Assembly (NCBI GenBank): GCA_944548615.1
Contig: OX155950.1
Location: forward strand, 37,886,859 to 37,950,858
Reading direction: 5' to 3'
DNA length: 64,000 nucleotides
Source of the DNA: Micropterix aruncella
Taxonomy: Eukaryota > Arthropoda > Insecta > Lepidoptera > Micropterigidae
Below are positions 27,756 to 40,640 of the stretch, in pieces. Below the pieces are notes generated by a model. It had not been told where the DNA came from and searched no databases. It saw only the letters and a program-made list of their open reading frames with translations. The stretch's first letter is position 1. Each line of letters begins with the position of its first letter. Both the position numbers and the translations under genes were made by a program.

Positions 27756-28230
27756 ATGGTTGATCGCTTAATTGGTTCTGATTTTTTAGAGACAAGAAGA
27801 ATTCACCAGGTGCTGAGTCAGAACTGTATGGAGGATGGGTCATGAGTTTTACGTTTTTCGTCTTCAAAAGTTTGTTGTTCTGTCTGCCCAAGGTAGACCT
27901 GGCATTATCGTGGTGCAAGGTGATGCAGCGTCTCAGGTTGCTCTTGCGGAGTTCGTCAAAAACTTTCGGCATACAAATGGTCGTCTACAAATTCAGGGTT
28001 CGATGATTCTCCAAACGGACAGTAGCCACTTGTTCAGTTTTCCTAAAAAAAGAAGCGCGATCATCCGCATCGCGTCACTTGGGTTGAATTCGGCTCATCT
28101 TGAAAGACCTTTTTTTTGTAGTAGTCTTTATTCATAATAAAGATAATATAAATTACATGTCACAGTTCCTCACTAAGTAAAGTACCTTTTCAGTAGACTT
28201 CGGGGTTGTAGCTGTAAATCCATGTTTCGT
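27752..28230 (-). pseudogene. mariner-family transposase, C-terminal half
   Basis: Minus-strand pieces in order: 'DETWIYSYNPE' (near 28225), 'FQDEPNSTQVT' (near 28085), 'KVFDELRKSNLRRCITLHHD' and 'VKLMTHPPYSSDSAPGEFF' (27970-27810). This is the DD34D mariner order. The second catalytic Asp (HHDN) is kept, but 34 residues later the third is Glu (GEFF where the family has xDFF). Stops, frameshifts and an AT-rich insertion of about 110 bp near 28125-28190 disrupt it. The N-terminal helix-turn-helix part is missing. Confidence 0.8.
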
Positions 28231-28437
28231 CAGTGTTAGTGTGTATCGCACTAAATAAATATAAATATGTTTATAAAGTTTGTGAATAAAGATTACTTAC
28301 ATTTGATTTGATTAATTTACCTTATCACACTTTGTGACTGCTTCCGATTTTAAAGAAAACTACGATTTTTCGAGTATGTTTTGTTGGTATTAGCAAACTA
28401 AAAAAGGAAGTACCTACATAACTTTAATAAAATACTA

Positions 28438-28617
28438 TTAGCTACCAGCATTGCGTGGCTGAATAAAATGTCGAAATAACGCATTAATCACCAGAAACGC
28501 CGTTGGATCCCTTCCACTCAGTTGTCCTTTTACAATGGCCGATGTAACCTGGTCAAAACGTTGGTTTATAGTTTTCATATCACTGAAGTTTTTGAGTTTA
28601 ATATAATATAACTCCAT
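28438..28617 (-). CDS. Small unrecognised open frame (59 codons)
   Basis: Starts ATG at 28617 and stops TAA at 28438. It contains 'MKTINQRFDQVTSAIVKGQ' and 'RDPTAFLVINALFRHFIQPR', a protein-like composition unlike the low-complexity frames nearby. I do not recognise the family. It could be an exon or a piece of a mobile-element protein; no splice partner or flanking repeat clarifies this. Confidence 0.25.
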   Translation of the reverse strand: MELYYIKLKNFSDMKTINQRFDQVTSAIVKGQLSGRDPTAFLVINALFRHFIQPRNAGS

Positions 28618-28729
28618 TTTTACAAGCTTTTACCTTGTAATGTTTTTCAGTATGTTTGTTTTGGTCAGTATTGTTTAGGTCAAAGCAGAATTAGAACCAC
28701 TTTATGTTATCCTATGAAGTTGAAATTTT

Positions 28730-29082
28730 ACACGTTGGTTCAGTTCCGATAACAATGCATTTTTATGGTGAACATGATCTGATTCTGCATATTATGATTG
28801 GCTCCCGGCGAGGGGACTCCTTAACGGTCAACAGCATCGACACGTAATTTTGTATTCGCATTCAATTGTGATAGCCTGTTATAAGTTTCATCATGGCATG
28901 GCTGCTGCACCCAGGGGCGACACTACAAAAACGACTCCTCAATGGTCGACATTACGAAAACGAAATTTTGTAGATGCATTCAATTATGATAGCCCGTTCT
29001 AAGTTTCACCATGGCATGACTGCTGCGCCCAGGGTTGGCTTCCAACGATGGGACTCCTCAACGGTCAACACTACAGAAACGA
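28730..29082 (+). repeat. Tandem-unit family, copy with three units
   Basis: Leader GTTGGTTCAGTTCCGATAACA (28735) is followed by units from about 28797, 28912 and 29032 (GGTTGGCTTCCAACGATGGG and variants). The third unit is cut at about 29082 by a LINE fragment, and the family resumes at 30230. Confidence 0.75.
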
Positions 29083-29243
29083 ATTTAAATCTTTTTAAAA
29101 AAGGAGCGTTATACAATTCAATAAAAATCTATAACCATCTACCTGAAAATATCAAAGAAATAAAAGGACAAGGGTTTACCGCAGCGTTGAAAAAATGGCT
29201 TATCGATAAAAGCTTTTACACATTAAACGAATATTTCTCATAA
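29083..29243 (+). pseudogene. LINE C-terminal tail fragment
   Basis: The frame ends 'FKKGALYNSIKIYNHLPENI', then 'FTAALKKWLIDKSFYTLNEYF' followed by a stop. This is the usual last segment of many CR1/Jockey-group polyproteins (Y.S.KIYN.LP..I; F...LK.WL...S.Y...E). It lies within a tandem-unit element, so it was inserted there. A 3' untranslated region of unclear length follows. Confidence 0.65.
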
Positions 29244-30229
29244 TGTTATATTGTGGGCATGCATTTTCATTTTTCCTTTTCTTTTTACAATAATTCAATT
29301 AGGAAGATTAGACATTTTAAATTATATACATTTCGTATTAAAAGGCGGATTTTTGATTATTCCTTGATTTTGATTTTTTTTCTTTAATTTTGTTGGAGCT
29401 TCAGTCCAACATACCCACAACAAAAAAGTAATTTCTACAGAATCGAAACCGCAAACTCGCTCAAATCTACACGAGCCAGTGCAGTTGATTTCCAACTAAA
29501 TTCGGCATTTTACGCACAGTCAGGTGATGACTAATGTCATTTCTTTTGATCGATACGAAATTAACAGACATTTCTCACCCCACTCACAACTATTGCGTCA
29601 CTGCTTACAATATAAAACGCAGTACATTTCGATCGATCAATATCATTCCTGTTGGGCAGTTATCGCGCTACACATCTTCATCATTCCCTTTGTGGACAGT
29701 TACCGCGGCTACACATCATTCCTTCAGTGGACAGTTATCGCGACTGCACTTCATCATCAAGCAGTACCTGCATTACCCGCTATACCGATCGTCAAGCCTC
29801 GCTCCTCGACTACACACTTCGGACACACTACCTACACAACGGCGAAACATCAATCAAGGCGTTACGACCAGAGACCTTCTGATTAAATACTGTAACTTCA
29901 ACATCCTCGACTCTCAATCACGGAGGAAAACTTCCTGATGAGAACCACCCTTCGCTCACAATCAATTGGAGTCTAGTGAAGGGTGGCCACTCTCACAATT
30001 TTTATGTTATTTCAGGCCATTACGTATTATTATTGATTTGATATTATAGGTAAACCAGTGAAATAATTACATTTTTATTAAGATATTATAATTAGCAGCT
30101 AAGTAAATTTAGCAGATAAGTTAATTGTCAATCTGTTATAATAACAGGTAATTGTGAGAGACATAGTTTTACGCATTATCACCATAAATGTACCACTACA
30201 ATTTCGGACAGTAAATAAATTTCTATATC
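29244..30229 (+). other. Insert of unknown type within the tandem-unit element
   Basis: No gene recognised. At 29655-29760 a phrase of about 50 bp with GG(A/C)CAGTTA(T/C)CGCG and (C/G)TACACATC repeats three times. A TATAAAACGCAGT stretch at 29610 and the hairpin GTTGGA..TCCAAC near 29395 could be promoter-like parts of an LTR, but no opposite LTR or internal genes are present. Overlapping frames at 29524-29938 have no family features. Confidence 0.3.
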
Positions 30230-30425
30230 TATTTGTATATGCATTCAATTATGATAGCCCATTCTAAGTTTCACCGCGACGGGGCTGCTGCACCTAAGGA
30301 TAAATTCCAACGAGGGGACTCCTCAACGGTCGACAGCATATAAACGAAATTTTGTTTAGCATTCAATTATGATATCACGTTCTTAGTTCCACTATGAAAT
30401 GGCTGCTGCACCCAGGGTTGGCTTG
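30230..30425 (+). repeat. Tandem-unit family, resumed copy
   Basis: Nearly two units (TTGTATATGCATTCAATTAT, then GATAGCCC; next GGGGACTCCTCAACGGTC). It continues the array interrupted at 29082. Confidence 0.7.
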
Positions 30426-30943
30426 GGACAGAGCATTTAATAAAAGTTTGTTTTTAAAAATATATTTTTACTATTAACTTACTGTTACGTAGTTCATATT
30501 TCCGCTTTACTTGCATTTTAAAAATGTTAACTATTTTGTCCATTTGAATACGAAAGAAACATTTAAAGTTGTACGAAGACAAACACTCTCTTGGCAAGAC
30601 CTAGTTGTATAATAATAATTATAATAATAATATAACTTCTAGGTTTCAACCATCCTAATTTATTAGGATGTAGCTAATAAATTATAAATCTTGTGATTTT
30701 GTTTTGCAACCATTGAGAGATAACAATAGATGTCCTCTTCAATCAATGGCATTGTTAACGAGCCTCAACCGTTGTCCGTTACAGATGCTTCCATAGTTTA
30801 GCCATTACCAGGCCGGTAGCTTACCGTTATTTATTCTTAGGCAAAAGATCTCATTTCGCTAGTACATATAAATGTTGCCTGGAGAAAACTGTATAGACTA
30901 CAGATACCCTAAAAAACTATATTATTTATTCCTCTCACTTTTA

Positions 30944-31244
30944 TGCCGCATCCATACGTTGGCGAATGTTCGAGTCTACAGATTACGTATAAGATGCGGA
31001 TTTTCAAAGAAAAATAACGACAGCCAGCTGACAGATCGGAGCTGTCAAAATCACGTCAAAAATAGAAGAGGCGCGAAGAGTGCACAGTACTGTGCAGGCG
31101 CGCCTCGCTGGCTGACAACCACAGCTCATATTGTTGTGGTATGGTGACGTTGGCATAAATGCCATAAGAGTTTTCCATATATGTTTCCTAATAGTTGTTT
31201 ACACTCACCTGGACACAAACATTCGCCAACGTGTGGAGGGGCCA
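30944..31244. mobile_element. PIF/Harbinger-type MITE with TTA duplication
   Basis: 301 bp. The left end TGCCGCATCCATACGTTGG, continuing CGAATGTTCG, matches the right end read inverted, TGGCCCCTCCACACGTTGG, continuing CGAATGTTTG. That is about 28 bp of TIR with a few mismatches. It is flanked by TTA at 30941-30943 and 31245-31247, the 3-bp duplication typical of PIF/Harbinger. The frame at 30872-31147 crosses the boundary and is not a gene. Confidence 0.8.
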
Positions 31245-31247
31245 TTA

Positions 31248-31499
31248 CTCACATATAAAAACGATTGGCTAGATTAGATTACATAAACATCTCAGTTTTA
31301 AACACAGTCTTAACAGGAGTGGAACGTTTTAAACTTTTTTCTATATTTTTTTCTCTAAACTTTTGTATTTTCATTTGACATTATTGCGACTATTTTTGAT
31401 GCTGTGTTATTTCATTTGATATTTATTTGTTGTCTCTTAAATCTCAGTTTTGAATACTATAGTTTTTATAACTAATTTTCGTTTAATTTATTAGGTTTA
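31248..31499. other. AT-rich intergenic DNA
   Basis: Nothing recognised between the MITE and the next GC-rich family copy. Confidence 0.4.
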
Positions 31500-32060
31500 G
31501 CAAACACTCTGTTCCCCTAAGTGATCTCCTTCCGGAACTGCTGGGCGGTTTACGCATATTACGGCGTCATCATATCGACTGTAGCGACATATCCAGCGAA
31601 TAACTGTAGGGTTTTAGAAACTTTATTATACGTTCCCTAAGAAGCGGGGGTGAATATTGATCTAATATCAGCCACTTCTAAAACGACCAGTTGACCACAC
31701 CATCCAGATTGGTAGACGGACGAATGACGCCATGGTCCGCGATCAATTCGAACTAAGTTACCGCTAACATTAAACATAGACCGCGCAAGCGATTTCAGAC
31801 CCGTAGCTAGACAGGTTAGGGAGAAAATTAGCCGAATCTGGTAGTCAGGGCGCAAAGTTGGCCATCTGGGTTCTTTTATCAGTGCCTCGCGGAAAGGCTT
31901 TTGTTACAAACGTGCGTTTTGGCGTAGTTGGACGGTGTAATGTGTCGTCCCCAGTGTCTACGTTTACTTCAGGTTGAAAGAACGATCAATATCATTATAT
32001 TTACGTGGTGTGGTGGGTTTGCCAGCTCTAGGTGACAACTCTCCATTGTTCGGCGCCGAG
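31500..32060 (+). repeat. G-family copy 3 (diverged)
   Basis: Same block order as the copy at 16505. Blocks are CCCTAAGAAGCGGGGGTG (31634), GACGCCATGGTCCGCGATC (31726), GACCGCGCAAGCGATTTC (31778), CAGGGCGC (31848) and TTTTGGCGTAGTTGGACGG (31917), with a right end near AGGTGACAACTC (32029). Opposing short frames are chance. Confidence 0.6.
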
Positions 32061-32808
32061 CGAGCGAGACAGTTTCGGTAGCATTGCAAAATCGATACCG
32101 GCGTTCTCCTCGAGCCGATGGACATAGCGAGCAGAAAACACCGATACATCTGTCAAAGACGTCTCCAAGCCGGTAGACATAGATTTAAGCACTATTGGCG
32201 CGCAGTCCAAAAACGCTTGGAAGCAGTGTTCTGCTGTATTTCAATTTTAATAGTGCTTGTCGAAAAAAATGCATTAAACTAACGGCCGTGCGTCCTGACA
32301 CAGTCCACCCTCTTTTTATTTTCAGAAATCGAAGATTTAAAGTGGTGTTCATCTTTAAAGCTCTGTATCTAGTTATCTCATCTATTTTTTTTTGGACATG
32401 CTTTGATTCCGGTGCCTGATGATGTAGGGTAAACGGAAGTTTGGCTTCTGGCCTATGGGAATTCCAGCGGTTGCCAATATCCGCCTAATCGATGCCTGAA
32501 CTATGACAGTGGGCAAATTAATTTGCGGAAGTCAAAGGCCTTTGCGCCCGCGCGACCCAGATTGAATAGATAGCGTCGAACCTTGTTCACCTCGCCCATT
32601 CGCAATCAAGAACATTTTAGATATAGCCCCGTAACATTTGAATTTAATTACAACCCCCCCCCTCCTCCTTATTATATTGTGGTAGAGGGACCTCTTGGTA
32701 ATTGTAACTTCTAAATCATTCCGAGACGTTTAACCAAATTAAAAGTAAATATTATGAAGCACGTATATACATATAATAACGGAATTCAATTTAACCCTTC
32801 ATAGGGCA
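32061..32808. other. Mixed-composition intergenic DNA
   Basis: No gene recognised. 32061-32190 has a loose internal repeat (GAGCCGATGGACATAG / AAGCCGGTAGACATAG). A short poly-C stretch sits near 32646. Confidence 0.35.
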
Positions 32809-33868
<1,060 letters not shown>

Positions 33869-34068
33869 NNNNNNNNNNNNNNNNNNNNNNNNNNNNNNNN
33901 NNNNNNNNNNNNNNNNNNNNNNNNNNNNNNNNNNNNNNNNNNNNNNNNNNNNNNNNNNNNNNNNNNNNNNNNNNNNNNNNNNNNNNNNNNNNNNNNNNNN
34001 NNNNNNNNNNNNNNNNNNNNNNNNNNNNNNNNNNNNNNNNNNNNNNNNNNNNNNNNNNNNNNNNNNNN
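33869..34068. other. Assembly gap, 200 N
   Basis: Exactly 200 Ns, the same as the gap at 61301-61500, so this is probably a fixed-size placeholder. The RT part of the Penelope-like element next to it runs into the gap. Confidence 0.99.
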
Positions 34069-35834
34069 AAAGCTTGCGACTATTGGTCGTCCAGGATTAT
34101 TAGGCTTGTGAATTTTAGGTAATAGATAAAAATTTGGAGTTCTGATAGGATCAGGAATTAAAGTTTTAACATCTTCGTCTGATAATTTTTCATTTGATTT
34201 ATTTTGTTCAATATATTTTTTTATTTTCACTGCAAAATTTTTGTTTGGATCTCTGGATAGTTTTTTATAGAAAGTTTCATCTCTAAGTTGTCTCAAGCCT
34301 TCAGTAACATAGTCAGTTTTGTTAAGTATGACAGTAGTGGAACCTTTATCAGCCGGCAAAATGACGATGCTGGTATCCTTGCTAAGACTCTCAAGAGCTG
34401 CACGTTCATCTACTGACAAGTTTGATGTTGGTTTGAGGCTATTTAGGAAAGATGGCTGTGTTACTTTGTTTAACCCCTTGAGTATGATACGACCAAATCT
34501 GGTTCTGAAACAATTATCCGTTGAGTATGATACGACCAGATCTGGTTCTGCGTTTTTTTCACTTCTTTGACGTTCTCATATTTATTCATAATTATCTAAT
34601 TGTTTTACAAAATGATATTTCAATATTCTATATTCGAAATTTCAATGCAATCATTGTGCAGTTGTTCTTTTTATGATTGTTGTAGTAGTTTCGTAGTTAT
34701 AGTACTTTAAGTCGATGTCGCCGAAAATCCTGCAAAAGAGACAGATGCATCCATGAAAATACCCATTTACTCCAAGGGTTAATAAAATAGTAATAAAATT
34801 TTCTACCGGATGATTTTTTGGTAATGGAGGGGGTTCTTTATTAGAGTGTGGACGAAATTGAGATAGTGCATTGTGTAATTTAATATTATTATTGTTATTC
34901 TTTTGATTTGAATGCCAAAATTCGCGCCATCTTAAATTACGACAAAATTTAACAACATCATTACCAAAACTAAAATGGTTCACATTTTGAGTCGGTGTGA
35001 AATTTAGACCTTTAGCTAATACTAAATATTCATTGTGGTTAATTACTTTGGATGACAAGTTTTTAACAGCATTTTTTTCTCTAGGAGATGGACCTTGTAT
35101 ATTATTAGAATATGATACTGATGGTGTTATACTGTTATTAATTTGGTTTACTAATGTGGCACGTATTGGTACGGAATCTGATACTAATGGAAATATATTG
35201 TTAGTAATTTGGTTTACTGATAGGGTGTGCATCGGAGAGGAAAGAGTACCTTGGTGAACTGCTGGGATAACATTTCGAAGTGAATTTGAATTCCTTGTTT
35301 TGTTAACATCGGAATGACTGTAATTTGAAATGGAAACTGGATTCAAAATGTTTCGTGTATTGTTACTTGGGATAATGCAAATTTTCTGAAAGTTCTTTAG
35401 TAAATTAAGGAACTTTTTATCGTGTTTTAATCTAATATTTCGTAAATCTGTTACAGAATTGTTAACTATTTTATGAGCTTCTTGAAATAAGAAAGGAGAA
35501 TGTGTTGTTATCATGTTAACATAAAAACACAGTGAGTTTAAATGTTTATCAACTAAAATTTGATATTCATTTCGCAAAACAGACGTAATTTCCATTGAAT
35601 ACCTTAAACTTATTGCGGTGAAATCATATTGAATTTCTGTACTAATTGCTGCGAAAGGAAATTTTGGTAATAACCCTTTAGGGCAAATGTTGTTTTCTAA
35701 ACATTTAGAAAGAAATTCAACGTGTCCCGTGAATTTAGCTGTCTTAAGTGAATGGTAATTTATTTGGTTTAACCAATGAGTGTACATAATGGATGTGATT
35801 GCAACATAATTAAAATTAGGTAATATTTTAATAT

Positions 35835-35838
<4 letters not shown>
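34069..35838 (-). pseudogene. Penelope-like element, N-terminal region and start of RT
   Basis: Minus strand. 35787-34783 gives about 335 codons of N-terminal region, including 'LSSKVINHNEYLVLAKGLNF', then 'TPTQ' and 'VVKFCRNLRWREFW'. This is the (K/H)xxxxxLxKGLNFxPT signature before the RT of PLEs. The frame is cut by a TTAA MITE (34474-34778) and resumes from 34470 with 'NKVTQPSFLNSLK', then 'IVILPADKGSTTVILNK' and 'TPNFYLLPKIHKP'..'GRPIVASF', the first RT blocks, before running into the N gap. Taking out the MITE and one TTAA restores one open frame with no other stop seen, so the insertion is recent. The palm YxDD and the GIY-YIG domain are beyond the gap or absent. The 5' side ends at an (AT)n array. 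Confidence 0.8.
34474..34778 (+). mobile_element. TTAA MITE (piggyBac-like), copy 2, intact ends
   Basis: 305 bp with TTAA on both sides (34470-34473 and 34779-34782). Ends are CCCCTTGAGTATGATACGAC and, inverted, CCCTTGGAGTAAATGG. Two CCA(A/G)ATCTGG palindromes lie about 45 bp apart close to the left end. No coding capacity. TTAA duplication and CCC-starting ends fit piggyBac-type transposition. Inserted into the PLE coding region; copy 1 is at 7334-7639 in the opposite orientation. Confidence 0.85.
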
Positions 35839-36262
<424 letters not shown>

Positions 36263-36290
36263 TATAAAAGGATTTCTTTATAAAACTTCT

Positions 36291-36780
<490 letters not shown>

Positions 36781-38096
36781 TTATATATTATTTATTATAA
36801 TCGAATTTAGGTATCTAGGTACTTCCCATATTATTACATAAATATGATTAGTTATATACATTGTAATATTTATACAGATTATTATATTATATTATATATT
36901 ACATTTTAATTAGGTACATTTACTATTTCTAAAAATAAAACGTTAGTCAATTTAGTTCTTTATAAATTAAATCGCTAATTTTAATTATTTACTCTGACCC
37001 GCCTAGATACAGGACATTACAGTCCTAGTTAGGTGGGCACTGACCATTTGCTACATTTGCGTGTTAAATTTTTCCGAGTTACTTTATAACATTGAAAATT
37101 TTGTGGCTATATGTATAAAAAAATGAATAAAGTACTAAATAAATAAAATAAATAAATAATATACTACATCGTCGGCTTAGGCACATATATTGCAAATCCA
37201 AATGGATATTTCGCTGTTTTTCGCAAAAAACACATCTTTCTTCTAACGCATCGAAGTAAAGTTAAATTTAAAATTAAGGATAAAGGCATTTTGCTAAATT
37301 TGGTGTGTACATAGCTTCGTTCTAAGCGACATTTTTATTTTTCTTAAAATTTTTTTGGGCGTGGTTATATTATTTTTTAATTATTGATTCTAAATTAGCT
37401 TGTTGAGGACTAGGTAACATATACACTGGGGTCGATAATGGGGGACACAAGGGACAGGCAGTACCTTATACTAGTAGTGAGGCAGTTTCAAAAGTAAAAG
37501 AAATATTCTAGAATACTCAAATTGTCTAGAATTATGGTCAGATTATATTGAGATAAATTTTAAAGGAAATTAAAAATGATTATTTTAAAGTTTGGTTAAA
37601 ATACACCATTCCATACACAATACTATACACTTGAAGGTGGCGCTTTGCAAACGGTAAGTAATATTACAAATTTAATTGTACATTTTTGAAAACGAAATTT
37701 ATCTTTCGTATATATATACCTACATATTTCGTTATATAACTACTCCGTAGTCCATTGTACAACTATCTATTAAATATATATTTGAGCAATGAAATTATTG
37801 TAGTTTTTTGCGTATTTTAAATATCTATATATTAGTATTGACTAATTTCGTAAGTTTGATTTTATTACGCATTGGGATGTTTGCTACCCCTGCATTCACA
37901 CCAGTTTACCTTTCAAGTTGTACATATTATACCTACGCCCGCTTGCTATTAATTGTCAAACTTTACCGTACGCGTCGTAATATCTCCTATAGTCTCTTAT
38001 GGTTCCCTCTGTGCCCTTTTAGTTATGATTAACATGCCGCCTCTTATCTATAGGAAAAGCGACTATTTATGATGAAATAGGTTTTTCATAAAACTA
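36781..38096. other. AT-rich intergenic DNA
   Basis: No gene recognised. The frame 37808-38032 is hydrophobic, with no family features. Confidence 0.4.
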
Positions 38097-39291
38097 CCCA
38101 AGTAGCACAAATTGTCTATAAGTATAAAGACCACGGCAACGTTTTCGATACAGCTTTTAGTCACAAGAACTAGTAATATAGCAGTCATATGAAAACGTCT
38201 ATATAACGTCTATACCACCAGATTAACCGCATTTTTATACGACTTTTAGCTAAATAGTTGCTAAATAGCGGTTATAACAGCTACCTTCGGTGTTATAAAA
38301 AAGCTGAATAAGCGCTTATAAAGCACTTACAGCGCATACTGTGGCACCCTTAAATAGCCAGCGGCTGTAAAAGTGTCTCTAATTGATACTTTATTACAAC
38401 TTCTAGTCAAGTAATGCCTCGAAATGATATATAATGGAAACGAACGGAAGCTGCGTGATCATTTGATGTAGCAAACATAGAATTCCTAATCGGTACTAAT
38501 TACTGACTTTTAAATGATTGTATTGTAGTTTAAAATACCATTTTTTTGCGGACATCATTTTATTGGCAATATTAATTAACATGTCTTACAAAATTTTAAC
38601 GCGCCTTCGAAATATTAATATTTTAACTCAATTTTAATTCATAATAATGTTATAAAGTTTTATTTTGTAAAAAATAATTTTATTTTTCGCAATAAAAAAG
38701 AACACTTGCTGGATATTGTTCACTCACTTGGAAATATGATTTACCAATAATACGTGTTTTTATGACTTAAAATGACTTAAAAAAAATAATGCAAAAAAAT
38801 AGGTTATAAATATTTTAAAAAAATGGCCGCTTTGCATATATGGCATCTGCAACTTTAATATAACCTATATAAAGCTATACGCCAGCATTGATTTTATTAC
38901 ACTATAAAATCAAGGACGCCAGGTACCTACTTACAGTTTCAAGTCTTTGTAAATCAATTACTGCACTTTAATATGACTATAAGCTGTATAAGGGTGGGTT
39001 AACCAATATACAGCCTTTGGTGGAGTAAGTGTTATGAAAAAAAACGCTAAAACGCTGTATAAAATAGCTGAATAAGCGCTTATAGAGTAATGTCGAGAAG
39101 CCATTACTCGATCGTTATATTATAAGAAATGCTGAGTAAACCTTTATACGACAACATTATATGACAAAAAGTAATATAAGCCAAATTGTCACCTTTACAT
39201 AGCTGAGATTTAATCTGAACGACTTTACATGAGTTTTAATCAGCTTAAAGCTATATTCGGACCTTCTACTATGGCTTTTGTGCTTGTTGGG
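38097..39291. mobile_element. TA-flanked TIR element, non-autonomous
   Basis: 1195 bp. The left end CCCAAGTAGCACAAATTG pairs with the right end read inverted, CCCAACAAGCACAAAAGCC (about 15 bp of TIR). TA flanks both ends (38095-38096 and 39292-39293). Internal phrases such as AGCTGAATAAGCGCTTATA recur (38291 and 39067). No transposase is encoded. A TA duplication would suit a Tc1/mariner-like or related group, but a 2-bp match is weak evidence. Confidence 0.45.
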
Positions 39292-40436
39292 TAGGTCAGC
39301 GGAAACCATACTTTCGAGTGCTTTTGGCTACCAAATGGATCGACAAGTATTAAAGAAAATAAGAACCATGACTGCCGTTACAGAAACTGAACAATTTTTT
39401 TTACATTTTTTTCATGGAATATCTGGGGTTTATGTATTTATCCATGTAGATTACATGTATATTTTTCTAAAATTACTCAATCAGGCTTTTCATTTGACAC
39501 CAAACACGATTTATTTATGTTAACTTATCAACGTTTGAACCTATGGACATTTAGACAACTACTTACTTAATATTTGGACAATTAAAGTATCCTATGAGAC
39601 TTGCGATGACATCATGATTCTAACAATATCACAAAATTCTAAATCGGTTGAAGCGTTTAGAACTCAAAGATTAAATAAACGCAAACATACATAGATAAAT
39701 CTGAACATATTACCATCCTTTTTTGTCGGGCAGCCGAGTAAAAATATGGGAAGTATGAAAAAATACTTAACTAGAGATTATATTTGTGGAAGTAGGGGTT
39801 ACTCAATGTTTTGGGCTAACATCAAAAATGCTTAAATTTGAAGAAAAATAACTACGAACGACGTGTTTTCTTTGACGTCTAATAAATAAAAGGCGACATC
39901 TTGCAAATTGAAAAAGTATGGCAATTTATTTTTTAATGCTTGGCACTAGTCTGTCGATTTTCTTGTAAATGGAAATAGTATAGAATAGAATAGAATAACT
40001 GTATTATGCTATGAAAACAATACTTAATTAATATTACACCGGTTTTATTAAAAAAAGACAATTTATGCCCAAAAGGCGGACATATCGCTATACATATATA
40101 TCTTACAGTCAACCATTTGCTTAACTAATTCTTGATTGTCACCATACAATACGCACTGAAGTGATAAAGTTACATTTAAAATAAACTTCTAGAAATATAT
40201 GTCAATAACTTATGCTAAGGTTAAGATAGCGATGCTTGATAGAGATGAATTCAAACCAGCACAATTTACAAGCAAGTCGGCGACACGGCCCCAACAAGGC
40301 CATCTACTTATTCAAGATGACCAATTATTTGTGCTATCGACCAACTAAGCTCTTTCGAAAGGCATGATAATATTCTTTGTTATTCCTTTGTACCATTTGT
40401 ACTTTTGACAAAAAACCGACTCCAAAATATTTTATT
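39292..40436. other. AT-rich intergenic with possible LINE 3' end
   Basis: No gene. GAATAGAATAGAATA at 39981-39995, followed by AACTGTATT and CCCAAAAGGCGGACATATCG (40069), resembles the 3' untranslated region and short tandem tail of a LINE on the minus strand; no coding part remains. Confidence 0.4.
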
Positions 40437-40640
40437 AGTGCAGCTGTCATGTCATGGTGATACTTAGAACGGGATATCATAATTGAATACCTATAGAAAA
40501 TGTTTTGCCTGTGCTGTTGACCGTTTAAGAGTTCCCTCGATGGAAGTCAACCCTGGGTGCCGCAGTCCTATCTTGGTAAAACTTAGGACGGGCTGTCGTA
40601 ATTCAATGCACATACGAAATTTCGTGTCTGTGCTGTTTTT
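40437..40640 (-). repeat. Tandem-unit family, reverse copy (left part)
   Basis: Two reverse units (GCTGTTGACCGTTTAAGAGT; TAGGACGGGCTGTCGTAATT). The last breaks off at CGTGTCTGTGCTGTT, exactly where a LINE fragment starts. The array continues at 41566. Confidence 0.75.

Noticed and set aside
29244..30229. Solo LTR
   Set aside because: A TATA-like stretch and terminal TG/CA-type phrases were considered, but no second LTR, target duplication or internal coding sequence was found.
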